Source: JAJYSO01 sp964451785 (GTDB lineage: Bacteria; Bacteroidota; Bacteroidia; Flavobacteriales; Flavobacteriaceae). Taken from it: a stretch of 61,874 nt of DNA. The notes under the pieces were generated by a model, which was not told the origin of the DNA, ran no database searches, and saw only the letters and a list, made by a program, of their open reading frames with translations. This document shows, piece by piece, positions 25,996 through 34,770 of the stretch; within the stretch, counting starts at the first letter, position 1; each line of letters begins with the position of its first letter. The DNA is taken from NCBI GenBank assembly GCA_964451785.1, contig CAYVJG010000017.1:1-61874 (forward strand), read 5' to 3'. Made by a program: the position numbers and the translations under genes.

Positions 25996-27006
25996 ATGCA
26001 GGAGTTGAGAAAATTATTATGGCCTTTTTCCTTATTATACGGGTTAGTCGTTTGGGCGCGCAATAAATTTTTTGACAAGGGATTATTGCAGTCACAAGCT
26101 TATGATTTTCAGGTAATTTGTGTCGGTAACCTCAGTGTGGGTGGCACCGGAAAAACGCCGATGATTGAATACCTAATTCGCTTACTAAAAGACGAGTTTA
26201 GGGTTGCTACTTTAAGCCGTGGCTATAAACGTGAAACCACTGGGTTTTATCATTTAACTGGTAATGAAAATGTGGCGCAAAGCGGCGATGAACCTCTGCA
26301 ATTTAAAACTAAATTCCCTGAAATAACTGTCGCTGTAGATGAAAATCGTCAAGAGGGGATTGCTGAATTGCGCAAATTAAATCCACAACCTGAAGTGATT
26401 TTACTCGATGACGCCTTTCAACATCGAAAAGTGACGCCTGGTTTTTCTATTCTGTTGACGGCTTATGGCGCTATTTATAGTGATGACTTACTGTTGCCTG
26501 CCGGTAATTTACGCGAATCACGAGCAGGAGCTAAGCGCGCTCAAATTGTGGTGGTTACTAAATGCCCACAAGACTTATCTATTGCAAAACAAAATGATAT
26601 TCGACAACGATTAAAACTCCAGCCTGATCAACAGCTGTTCTTTTCGTATATTGCCTATGCTTCAAAGATAATCAATAAGCGAGAAGAATTTTTGCTGGCA
26701 GACTTACAACAGCCGTTTTGTTTGGTCACAGGTATAGCTAAACCAAAACCTTTGGTAGAACATTTAAAAAGTTTAAATCTGCAATTTAAGCATCAGGCTT
26801 ACCCCGATCATCACAACTTTACCACAAAAGAGCTGCAAGAATTGTCAACAGAGCCACTTATCTTGACTACCGAAAAAGACTATATGCGCTTAGCACCACA
26901 TTTTTCTAAAGATAAACTGTTTTATATTCCTATCAAACAGGCTTTTATCAGTAATCAATCAGCGTTTGATGTGGCTATTGTAGAGTGGGTAAAAAAACAG
27001 TTGTAA
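25996..27006 (+). CDS. lpxK: Tetraacyldisaccharide 4'-kinase
   Basis: Inner-membrane-associated kinase that phosphorylates the 4' position of the lipid A disaccharide, the sixth step of the Raetz pathway. The Walker A is GNLSVGGTGKTPM, and the DDAFQHRKV motif carries the catalytic Asp region typical of LpxK. An N-terminal hydrophobic helix anchors it. A GTG lies directly before the ATG at 25996; the ATG is used, giving 336 aa. It shows that the organism makes lipid A. It ends at a bidirectional terminator. Confidence 0.95.
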   Translation: MQELRKLLWPFSLLYGLVVWARNKFFDKGLLQSQAYDFQVICVGNLSVGGTGKTPMIEYLIRLLKDEFRVATLSRGYKRETTGFYHLTGNENVAQSGDEPLQFKTKFPEITVAVDENRQEGIAELRKLNPQPEVILLDDAFQHRKVTPGFSILLTAYGAIYSDDLLLPAGNLRESRAGAKRAQIVVVTKCPQDLSIAKQNDIRQRLKLQPDQQLFFSYIAYASKIINKREEFLLADLQQPFCLVTGIAKPKPLVEHLKSLNLQFKHQAYPDHHNFTTKELQELSTEPLILTTEKDYMRLAPHFSKDKLFYIPIKQAFISNQSAFDVAIVEWVKKQL

Positions 27007-27019
27007 CAGTGTAAACACT

Positions 27020-27060
27020 AAAAATGCCGCTTCATTTAAACGGCATTTTTAGTTTTTTTT
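27020..27060. terminator. Bidirectional terminator between lpxK and paaK
   Basis: AAAATGCCG and CGGCATTTTT flank an 11-base loop, followed by a long T run on the plus strand and preceded by an A-rich tract. It serves two convergent genes. Confidence 0.88.
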
Positions 27061-27066
27061 TGTTGA

Positions 27067-28419
27067 TTAGATAGAAGTTTGTTTTTTAGTGAGCATTGCT
27101 TCGCGCTCTTCTTCAGTAAGGATACGGTTTATTTTTCCTCCTGTACATTTTGGTAAACTGTCTTGTTGGTGAAGCCTTACTTCAGTGGTGATGCCAACAC
27201 GCTTTTTAATTTCAGTTTGCACCATAGTACAGTGTTTTTCTAACAACTTGGCGTAAGCCTCAACATCAGCCTCAAGGGGTTGCGTTAAGCCTGCTGAAAT
27301 TTCTACATCAACCTTCAGCTTGATGGTCATGTGTTGTTTTTTGATAGGGGTGAGGTAATAATTAGGGACGATAGCATCTAAATGTAAAAACACTTCTTCA
27401 ATTTGACTGGGATATACATTGACTCCTCTGACAATAAGCATATCGTCAGCACGACCTACAATAGGTGCCATTTTGACCATTGTGCGTTTGCCATTTGGGT
27501 CGCGATATAAACTGGTGATATCATTAGTCCAATAGCGCAACAAAGGCATGCCGCGTTTGGTTAAAGTTGTCAATACTAAAACTCCTTGTTCGCCTTCTGG
27601 AACAGGTTGTTTTGTGTGTGGATCGAGAATTTCTGCAAAAAAATGATCTTCCCAAAGATAGGAGCTTCCGGGTTCTTCCCAATCTTCATTTGCTACTCCT
27701 GGACCTATAATTTCACTCAACCCATAAATGTTAGTCGCTTTTACACCAAGACTGTCTTCAATGCGTTTGCGTATAGCTTCAGTCCAAGCTTCAGAGCCTA
27801 AAACTGCGTATTGTAAACTATTTTCTTCGGGGCTAATTCCGCGTTTAGCCATTTCATCAGCAATGGTCAAGGCATAAGAAGGTGAACAACAAATCACCTC
27901 TGGCTTAAAATCAGTAATTAAATCGACTTGACGTTTGGTACGTCCTCCCGAAATAGGAAGCACACTCATGCCTAAAGTTTCAGCGCCGTAGTGTAAGCCT
28001 AATCCTCCAGTAAAAATGCCATATCCATAAGCGTTGTGCAATTGCATGCCGGGTTTAGCACCTGCAGCATTTAATGAGCGTGCCACCACCTCATTAAAGA
28101 TGTCCATATCTTCTTTAGTATAAGCTACAACTGTAGGTTTTCCTGTGCTACCACTTGAGCAGTGAATACGTTGCAATTCCTTTTTAGGGACAGTTAATAA
28201 CCCAAAAGGATAATTGTCGCGCAAATCCTGTTTATAGGTAATGGGTAATTTTTGAATGTCCGCTATAGATGTGATGTCGGCAGGAGTAAGGCTGAGCGCT
28301 TTAAATTTGGCTTGGTAAAAGGTAGATTTTTCTTCTAGGTAATTGATTAAATCCTTGAGTCGAGTAGATTGTAATTGGCGCAATTCACTTAACTCAAGGT
28401 GTTCAACAGGGTATTTCAT
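27067..28419 (-). CDS. paaK: Phenylacetate-CoA ligase
   Basis: AMP-forming acyl-CoA ligase that activates phenylacetate or a related aromatic acid. Motifs: the P-loop-like HCSSGSTGKPTVVAYT, NIYGLSEIIGPG, YWTNDITSLY and the C-terminal lysine region KCTGGKINRI. The 450-aa length fits PaaK rather than the larger acyl-CoA synthetases. No phenylacetyl-CoA epoxidase genes are near. Orphan paaK-like ligases are common in Flavobacteriales, so another aryl acid may be the substrate. An ATG at 28434 in the same frame is an alternative start; 28419 begins at the family-like MKYPVEHLEL. Confidence 0.88.
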   Translation of the reverse strand: MKYPVEHLELSELRQLQSTRLKDLINYLEEKSTFYQAKFKALSLTPADITSIADIQKLPITYKQDLRDNYPFGLLTVPKKELQRIHCSSGSTGKPTVVAYTKEDMDIFNEVVARSLNAAGAKPGMQLHNAYGYGIFTGGLGLHYGAETLGMSVLPISGGRTKRQVDLITDFKPEVICCSPSYALTIADEMAKRGISPEENSLQYAVLGSEAWTEAIRKRIEDSLGVKATNIYGLSEIIGPGVANEDWEEPGSSYLWEDHFFAEILDPHTKQPVPEGEQGVLVLTTLTKRGMPLLRYWTNDITSLYRDPNGKRTMVKMAPIVGRADDMLIVRGVNVYPSQIEEVFLHLDAIVPNYYLTPIKKQHMTIKLKVDVEISAGLTQPLEADVEAYAKLLEKHCTMVQTEIKKRVGITTEVRLHQQDSLPKCTGGKINRILTEEEREAMLTKKQTSI

Positions 28420-28662
28420 ATAATAAACTAACATTTGTTAGTTCCAAATTTAAATAGAAATGGGAAACTGAATTAATATATTATCATAATTAACAGTGTA
28501 TAATTGACAAATAGATTCTATTGAGTAGATAATATTGGTAATGTAATGATGTTTGATAGATAATAGTTAAAAAAATATTTTTACAATTTTGAGTAAAAAC
28601 TAGTTACTGAAATTTTTTTGAATATTTTAATATTATTATTCGTGTACAAGCTAAAAAAGACT

Positions 28663-28670
28663 TATCTTTG
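28663..28670 (+). promoter_or_regulatory. Promoter of the initiator tRNA gene
   Basis: TATCTTTG at 28663-28670 is an exact TAnnTTTG match 9 bases before the first tRNA base, so transcription should start almost at the mature 5' end. Confidence 0.7.
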
Positions 28671-28679
28671 CACCCACAT

Positions 28680-28752
<73 letters not shown>

Positions 28753-28759
28753 CTAGATC

Positions 28760-28796
28760 AAAGGTTCAGTTTTTACTGAACCTTTTTTTTATTTTT
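28760..28796 (+). terminator. tRNA-fMet terminator
   Basis: AAAGGTTCAGT pairs with ACTGAACCTTT and is followed by eight T residues, starting 8 bases past the tRNA end. Confidence 0.9.
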
Positions 28797-29099
28797 ATAT
28801 ACTAGTATCAACTAGTCTGTTGATAGCAATACATAGCATAACCTTATTCGAATTAGTTGTAACGAGCTATTCTATTTTACAATAAATCCGTTTTGGACAT
28901 TATTAGTTTTTAACGCAGAATAATGTGCTAATCTAAAAATTAAGGCTAACTTAGTGTAAATGAGCTTTAATCAGTGCTTTATAATAAAAATAGCGCTGTG
29001 ACAGAAAGGTTTTAAATAGAAAAGAAGAGACACAAAACAAATCTCATTGAAAAGATTTCTCTATGGAATCATCTGTGATGATTCAGAAAAACGATAAAG
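28797..29099. other. Intergenic stretch, nothing recognised
   Basis: About 300 bp of AT-rich sequence between the tRNA terminator and the first RAYT gene. A CATCTGTGATGAT inverted motif near 29070 is visible, but no gene, promoter match or repeat shared with other parts of the window was found. Confidence 0.4.
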
Positions 29100-29636
29100 A
29101 TGACATACAATCCTCATAAACATCATCGGCGTTCTATTCGATTAAAAGGATACGATTACGCACAAGCGGGATTGTATTTTATTACCATTTGCTGCCAAGA
29201 CCGAGCGCATTTATTTGGAAAAATCGAAAATGGCGAAATGCTATTGAATGCCTATGGCAAAATTGCATATGAGGAATGGAAGAATACCGAAAACATCAGA
29301 AACAATTGCCGCATACACGAATTTATCATTATGCCCAACCACATTCACGGCATTATCGAAATCATTTTAAAAAAAAGGAATAAGGGCGGATTGCAATTCG
29401 CCCCCAAGGATGGAAAGAGCGAATCGCAATTCGCTCCCAAGGATAGTACGGGCGAATTGCAATTCGCCCCGACCCCAACGAAAAAAATAAAATCTTTAGA
29501 TTTCAAAATCTGGCAGCGCAATTATTACGAACGCATTATTCGTAATAAAGAAGCCTATTTCCAGATTGCACAATATATCATCAATAATCCCCAAAAATGG
29601 GAAAGGGATAATAAATCTAATGCCGAAAGGATTTAA
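29100..29636 (+). CDS. REP-associated HUH (Y1) transposase, RAYT-like
   Basis: IS200-like single-stranded DNA transposase of 178 aa. The HUH metal motif is H81-I-H83 in EFIIMPNHIHGIIEI, and the catalytic tyrosine is Y142 or Y143 in WQRNYYERIIRN. Such TnpA_REP proteins cut and join DNA at REP hairpins and are usually single-copy and domesticated. Between the two motifs, residues 95-127 are three repeats of QFAP-type peptide encoded by three copies of a GGGCGAATTGCAATTCGCCC palindrome. In relatives this region normally holds a helix (RGFKS-like), which seems shortened here, so activity is uncertain. A fourth palindrome lies just after the gene at 29661-29680. No partner gene or IS ends are visible. 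Confidence 0.85.
   Translation: MTYNPHKHHRRSIRLKGYDYAQAGLYFITICCQDRAHLFGKIENGEMLLNAYGKIAYEEWKNTENIRNNCRIHEFIIMPNHIHGIIEIILKKRNKGGLQFAPKDGKSESQFAPKDSTGELQFAPTPTKKIKSLDFKIWQRNYYERIIRNKEAYFQIAQYIINNPQKWERDNKSNAERI
29384..29469. repeat. Three REP palindromes inside the RAYT gene
   Basis: Copies at 29384-29403, 29417-29436 and 29450-29469 are variants of GGGCGAATTGCAATTCGCCC. The first has one arm change, the second has paired changes that keep partial symmetry (GAGCGAATCGCAATTCGCTC), and the third is perfect. Spacing is exactly 33 bp (11 codons), so all are read in the same frame. Confidence 0.92.
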
Positions 29637-29660
29637 AATATTTCTGGATTTTATTTGTAC

Positions 29661-29680
29661 GGGCGAATTGCAATTCGCCC
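29661..29680. repeat. REP palindrome downstream of the RAYT gene
   Basis: Perfect GGGCGAATTGCAATTCGCCC preceded by GTAC, as in the third internal copy. Its last base is the first base of the TonB-receptor stop codon (TAG on the minus strand), so it is also the convergent boundary between the two genes. Confidence 0.9.
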
Positions 29681-32154
29681 TAAAATTTCATCCCTAATTG
29701 GACATTAAATACGCGTGCTGTTAAGTAATTGGGTACTGAATATATGGCGTTGCTCTGCACATCTCTAACAAAGGTATTGGTGATTGAATTGAGACGGTCA
29801 AACATATTGAAAACTTCAACGCCTAGTGTAAATTGTTTAAATTTATGAAACCAGCTGTCTTTAGAAACAGGATTTTCAGGATCTACAAAGACGTATGAAA
29901 ATCCGATGTCAAAGCGTTGATAATCGGGCAGGCGGGTTTGATAATTATACGGATCAGCATAACGCGGAGCACCTCCAGGTAATCCGGTGTTGTACACGCC
30001 GTTGATGTATAAGCGTAAGCGCGGAATGCTCGGGACATAATCTTGAAATAACACGCTAAACTTTAGGCGTTGGTCAGTGGGGCGTGAAATAAATCCGCGA
30101 TTATTAATATTGACTTCGGTGTGCATGTAGCCTATGCTTACCCAGCTTTCGGTACCTTTTACCAACTCGCCATTGAGGCGCAAATCTAAGCCATAGGCAT
30201 AGGCTTTGGCATTGTTATTGGCACGATAGCGAATGCGCACATTCTCTAAAGTATAAGGATTGACATCGGTAATGTGTTTGTAATAAGCTTCAGTAGTAAG
30301 TTTAAACGGACGGTCTTGCCATTTAAAACTAAAATCATTTCCTAAAACGAGTTGTATCGATTTTTGGGCTTTCACTTCAGGGCGTACAACACCAGTGGAG
30401 TCGCGTAATTCTTTGTAGAAAGGTGGTTGACCATATAATCCACCGGCCAATCTGAATAACATATCGGCATCCCAATCAGGTTTAAGCGCAATTTGTGCGC
30501 GTGGACTCACTAGAATTTGTGTGTTTGCTTGTATGCCTTCACCTTTAACCGTCCAGGTATGTGAACGCAATCCGGCATTGAGCCACACTTGACTTTCATC
30601 CCATTCTGTACGGTAACTCCACTGAATAAAATTTTGTAAGCGGTCAATTTGTGTGTGATTTTTAGCGCGTATGCTGGTATAAGGTACAATCTGTCCTTCA
30701 AAAGGCGTATAAGGTTGATCGTTACCAATTCCTGAAAGCGGTGGACGAATGGCATAACCGGCAGAATCAATCATTTGATATTCGCTGATGCGATCTCTAA
30801 TATCTTCGTGAGTATATTTGATACCGTATTCTAAGAGGTGATCACCGAGTTCAATTTTCCCTAGGTGTTGCAGGTTGATAAATAAGCCGTCCAAATCATT
30901 TCGTGCATGATCAAACTGAGCGCCCACACCGCGTGTAAATTCAACTTCACCTAAATCATCACTACCGATAGAGGTGTTGGGTTTTCCCAAACGATATTCA
31001 CCTAATAAATCATAGTGTTCTTGTTCTCTAGAATTGTACACCGAGGCGATGAGCTGCGCTTTATACTGATCAGATACTTCATAAGACGCTTTTAAGGCCG
31101 CCGTATAAGCTTGATATTGATCTTTTTCAATACCGTCATAATAGATGAATAAGGTGGTTGGGTCACTAATAGTTCCAAAAGTAGTTTTCTTAACTTCAGG
31201 GGCGTAGGTGTATTTGTTTAAAGAAATGTTACCTAAAAAAGCGAGTTCAAATTTATCGCTAAATTGATAGGTGAGGTAAGTTTGTGCATCAGCAAAAACA
31301 GGAGTTAAGTCTGATTTTGTTTGTTTTGAATTAACCAATAATTCATTGTTGCGGTAACGTACCCCAACAATACCGGTAAACTTTTTGTTTTTTGAAGCCC
31401 CACCAACAGAAGCTCGTGCCCCGAGTAGACTAAGATTTAAAGAACCTTCAATATCTACAGGTCGTTTGTATTGAATATCTAAAACAGACGAGAGTTTATC
31501 GCCGTATTTGGCTTGAAATCCGCCAGCAGAAAAATCGACATTGCGCACCAAGTCCGAATTGATAAAGCTCAAACCTTCTTGTTGCCCAGAGCGGATGAGC
31601 AAAGGACGATACACTTGAATGCCATTGACGTAAACCAAATTTTCGTCATAATTGCCGCCGCGAACTGAATACTGGGTACTCAGTTCGTTGTTTGAATTAA
31701 CTCCCGGTAAAGTTTTGAGTAAATTTTCGACTCCGGCGTTAGCTCCGGGAATAGAGCGGACAATTTCAGGAGCAATAGTGGTGATACCTTCAATGGTTTT
31801 ATGGCGATCAGCATTAATTACTACTGTACCTATTTGGTTAATCGATTGCTTGAGTACCGGATTGAGCTCTTTGACGGTGTTAGGTTCTAAATTGACCGTA
31901 AACTGCATAGGTTTTAATCCGATGTAAGCGATGGTGATTGTGATGGACTGATTAGCCGGAATAGTCAATTGATAGAATCCATTTTTGTTACTAGTGGTGC
32001 CGTGGTTAGCATAAGCTATTTCGGCGCCTAAGAGCGGATTGTTTTGGGTGTCAAAAACAATACCGTGCAGGGTAGCTGTAGGTGAGTTTTGGCTCCAAAT
32101 AACATGCTGAAAGCCTATCAAAAAAATAAATAAGATTAGTGCTGGTGTTTTCAA
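29680..32154 (-). CDS. TonB-dependent outer-membrane receptor
   Basis: Outer-membrane active transporter of 824 aa. The signal peptide is at residues 1-21, followed by a CarboxypepD_reg domain (ATLHGIVFDTQNNPLLGAEI), a plug domain (VENLLKTLPGVNSNNELSTQYSVRGGNYDENLVYVNG) and a 22-stranded barrel ending ARVFNVQLGMKF with the terminal aromatic. The substrate is unknown. No SusD partner is adjacent, which argues against glycan uptake. It lies 5 bp after the M23 peptidase gene and is probably co-transcribed with it. Its stop codon is embedded in a REP palindrome. Confidence 0.93.
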   Translation of the reverse strand: MKTPALILFIFLIGFQHVIWSQNSPTATLHGIVFDTQNNPLLGAEIAYANHGTTSNKNGFYQLTIPANQSITITIAYIGLKPMQFTVNLEPNTVKELNPVLKQSINQIGTVVINADRHKTIEGITTIAPEIVRSIPGANAGVENLLKTLPGVNSNNELSTQYSVRGGNYDENLVYVNGIQVYRPLLIRSGQQEGLSFINSDLVRNVDFSAGGFQAKYGDKLSSVLDIQYKRPVDIEGSLNLSLLGARASVGGASKNKKFTGIVGVRYRNNELLVNSKQTKSDLTPVFADAQTYLTYQFSDKFELAFLGNISLNKYTYAPEVKKTTFGTISDPTTLFIYYDGIEKDQYQAYTAALKASYEVSDQYKAQLIASVYNSREQEHYDLLGEYRLGKPNTSIGSDDLGEVEFTRGVGAQFDHARNDLDGLFINLQHLGKIELGDHLLEYGIKYTHEDIRDRISEYQMIDSAGYAIRPPLSGIGNDQPYTPFEGQIVPYTSIRAKNHTQIDRLQNFIQWSYRTEWDESQVWLNAGLRSHTWTVKGEGIQANTQILVSPRAQIALKPDWDADMLFRLAGGLYGQPPFYKELRDSTGVVRPEVKAQKSIQLVLGNDFSFKWQDRPFKLTTEAYYKHITDVNPYTLENVRIRYRANNNAKAYAYGLDLRLNGELVKGTESWVSIGYMHTEVNINNRGFISRPTDQRLKFSVLFQDYVPSIPRLRLYINGVYNTGLPGGAPRYADPYNYQTRLPDYQRFDIGFSYVFVDPENPVSKDSWFHKFKQFTLGVEVFNMFDRLNSITNTFVRDVQSNAIYSVPNYLTARVFNVQLGMKF

Positions 32155-32159
32155 TTGGT

Positions 32160-33917
32160 TTATTGTTTACGGTAAAAAGTTGCTTGATAAGTAGTGCTGT
32201 TTCCTACGTTGTCAACAACTATAATTTTAAGTTTATTTTCAGTGCTGTCAGAAATATTATCTCTGAAATCGTATGTGATAATATCGGTTTTGTAGTCGTA
32301 ATCTAAAATGATGAATTTTCCATTAATTGTACCGCGATATGAATCGATTTCGGATTCGCTATCGGTAATTTTTAACTTGAGGTAATCGGCATTAGACATC
32401 CATTTTCCATCGTAAAAATTAACAGGTTTAATTTGTGGCGGGGTGTCATCGCGTAGCAAACTGTAAGTACCAAAGGTACGGGTTCTGGTTGTGATGCGAT
32501 CGCCGTCTCTATAGGTGTTTGAATAATAATGAGATCCCCAAGGATACATGCGGGCCACATAGAGTTTAGCACGGTCGGCTTTGGTGTATTTACTCACGTC
32601 AAAACCTATAGTCATATTTTTGTGTAGAGGCGTGGTTTTGCGGTGTACGGTAATTTTATCAGGATGATCTTCAATGGCGAGATAAGTATCGTCATAGAGC
32701 GCACCTTTGGGAATGTAAACATCGTGATAAGGCAATTCAAAGACATTAGGTTTATCGGTGAAAGCGAGATAATCTGTTTTTTCTTCTGTCGTGTGATTCA
32801 CTTCACTTTCTGGAAGTTTTTGTCCTTTTATAGGAATGATAATCGTCGTTTTATTGCCAGCATAATCTTTTAAGACGATTTCGTATTTGTAATTTAAACT
32901 GTCTTTAATATCGAGATAGCCTTTGTTGATGGTGTGCACTGACATGTCGATGTTGTTATTAGGTTGCAAAAACAACTTTTGGATACGTTTTTTATGTGCT
33001 TTGTAAAACGCATAATCGATATAGCGATTGATGTAACGCGTATTGGCAAATGAAAATTCATCAAAGACAATATCAAAACGCAAATCGCCATTAAGACAAG
33101 TTTTGATTTGATACAAGCCATCTGTATTGGCTGAGCCATCCATATAATCAACGCTGGTGATGCCAAACCCAATTTTGCCATAGGCCGAAATGGGCGAAGT
33201 GCTATAAACGCCTTCGGCTTGTTTAATGAGGTGTAGTTTTTGACGCTTATCAGAGCGGTTTACTTGTGCTTTTGTGTCGCTAGGGTAAACATATAAGCCG
33301 TTGATACGTGGTAAACGGTGGTCTTTGATATCAAATCCAAAGAGTAAGCCGTTCATGGGGTGCTGTTGGGCATCGCGAATTTCAAAATGCACATGTGGTC
33401 CACCGGCACCACCACTTTCGCCGCTTAAGGCAATTAACTCTCCTTGTTTTACAGGAAGTTCTCCTTTTTTAGGATAGAGCTCAATGGTGTTTTTTTCTTG
33501 GGCATACATGCGTTGACGTACATAAGCTCTGATTTTAGGCGCAAATTCTTGAAGGTGTCCATAAACGGAGGTATAGCCATTAGGATGTTGTATGTAGATA
33601 ACTTTTCCATAGCCGTAAAGTGAAATTTTAATCCGACTTACATAGCCATCGGCTGAGGCTAACACGTCTAAACCGGTGCGTTGTTTGGTTTTGAGATCTA
33701 AACCGCTGTGAAAATGATTAGAGCGCAATTCTCCAAAATTTCCGGCGAGGTATAAAGGTACGCGTAAAGGACTTTTGAAGTAGTCTTTAGGATACGTGTT
33801 TTGCGCAATAGTAGGGCAACAAAAACTCAAACAAAGGAGACCTAGTAAAATTGTTTGAACCGGAATTATAGAGAAAACTGTTTGTTTTAAAACTGAAAAG
33901 GGCTGCTGTTGAGGCAT
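32160..33917 (-). CDS. M23-family metallopeptidase
   Basis: Exported zinc endopeptidase of 585 aa, probably acting on peptidoglycan cross-links. The N-terminal signal ends PTIAQ. The LytM/M23 core lies at about residues 50-195, with zinc ligands in SNHFHSGLDLK and GGPHVHFEI and the supporting motif YTSVYGHL. The remaining 390 residues look like beta-sandwich domains of unknown role. It is the first gene of a pair with the TonB-dependent receptor. The pairing is common in Bacteroidota and may couple envelope remodelling to barrel insertion, but that is inference. Confidence 0.9.
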   Translation of the reverse strand: MPQQQPFSVLKQTVFSIIPVQTILLGLLCLSFCCPTIAQNTYPKDYFKSPLRVPLYLAGNFGELRSNHFHSGLDLKTKQRTGLDVLASADGYVSRIKISLYGYGKVIYIQHPNGYTSVYGHLQEFAPKIRAYVRQRMYAQEKNTIELYPKKGELPVKQGELIALSGESGGAGGPHVHFEIRDAQQHPMNGLLFGFDIKDHRLPRINGLYVYPSDTKAQVNRSDKRQKLHLIKQAEGVYSTSPISAYGKIGFGITSVDYMDGSANTDGLYQIKTCLNGDLRFDIVFDEFSFANTRYINRYIDYAFYKAHKKRIQKLFLQPNNNIDMSVHTINKGYLDIKDSLNYKYEIVLKDYAGNKTTIIIPIKGQKLPESEVNHTTEEKTDYLAFTDKPNVFELPYHDVYIPKGALYDDTYLAIEDHPDKITVHRKTTPLHKNMTIGFDVSKYTKADRAKLYVARMYPWGSHYYSNTYRDGDRITTRTRTFGTYSLLRDDTPPQIKPVNFYDGKWMSNADYLKLKITDSESEIDSYRGTINGKFIILDYDYKTDIITYDFRDNISDSTENKLKIIVVDNVGNSTTYQATFYRKQ

Positions 33918-33990
33918 GCGATATAATTATTAAAATGAGGTATAATCCTGTTAAATAAACCGTAAATTACACGTTTTATTATGCGTGATT

Positions 33991-34569
33991 TTATTTAATT
34001 TTGTGCAAGTAATCTAGGAGTTGACGTGTTGCTTTTCCGCGATGACTGATTTTATTTTTTTCTTCAGCACTCATTTCGGCAAAGCTTGTATTGTAGCCTT
34101 CGGGTTGAAAAATAGGATCATAGCCAAACCCATTGTTGCCGTGGCGTTCTGGCAAGATCTTACCTTTGCATATTCCTGTAAAATCTACTTTTTTACCTTC
34201 TATGATTAACGAAATGACGGTTTTAAAATGCGCTTTTCGATTGGATTGATTTGCTAATTCGCGAAGCAACTTATCAACATTATCACTGTCGCGTTTTGCA
34301 GGACCGGCATAACGTGCTGAAAACACGCCGGGGGCGCCGTTTAAGGCTTCAACTTCTAAACCTGTATCGTCAGCAAAGCAAGCTAATCCGTAATGGGTGT
34401 GCACATATTCAGCTTTTAAGTGCGCGTTACCTTCAATGGTAGTAGCTGTTTCAGGAATCTCTTCGTGACAAGCGATATCTGTCAGTGAAATAATCTCAAT
34501 AGTGTCAGGAACAAGAGCTTGGATTTCTTTGAGTTTATGCGCGTTATGCGTAGCAAAGACGAGTTTCAT
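33991..34569 (-). CDS. rdgB: XTP/dITP diphosphatase (Ham1/RdgB)
   Basis: House-cleaning enzyme hydrolysing XTP, ITP and dITP to the monophosphates and thereby keeping deaminated purines out of nucleic acids. At 192 aa it has the Ham1 motifs: an N-terminal FATHNAHKLKEI loop, FADDTGLEVEALNGAPGVFSARYAG, and the C-terminal GFGYDPIF, EKNKISHRGKA. It is monocistronic, with 73 bp to the M23 gene. A TATTTTG sequence about 30 bases upstream resembles a -7 box with one base missing. Confidence 0.95.
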   Translation of the reverse strand: MKLVFATHNAHKLKEIQALVPDTIEIISLTDIACHEEIPETATTIEGNAHLKAEYVHTHYGLACFADDTGLEVEALNGAPGVFSARYAGPAKRDSDNVDKLLRELANQSNRKAHFKTVISLIIEGKKVDFTGICKGKILPERHGNNGFGYDPIFQPEGYNTSFAEMSAEEKNKISHRGKATRQLLDYLHKIK

Positions 34570-34697
34570 AAATCTATTTTTTGAAACGTAAAGCTACAAA
34601 ATACCCCAACTAGATTTTAAAGAGAAGGTTAAAATTTTAAATATGTTATAAATTTTATAAACTGTATAGTTTAGGAAACTATGTTTGAATTATTAAA

Positions 34698-34705
34698 TAA
34701 TTTTG
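34698..34705 (+). promoter_or_regulatory. -7 element of the alcohol dehydrogenase gene
   Basis: TAATTTTG at 34698-34705 matches TAnnTTTG, giving a leader of about 60 bases before the ATG at 34771. No riboswitch-like structure was recognised in the leader. Confidence 0.5.
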
Positions 34706-34770
34706 CATCTCTGAACATAACGTGATTTAAGAGCGTTATTTTTTATATAATTATTAAAAAGAATAAACTT

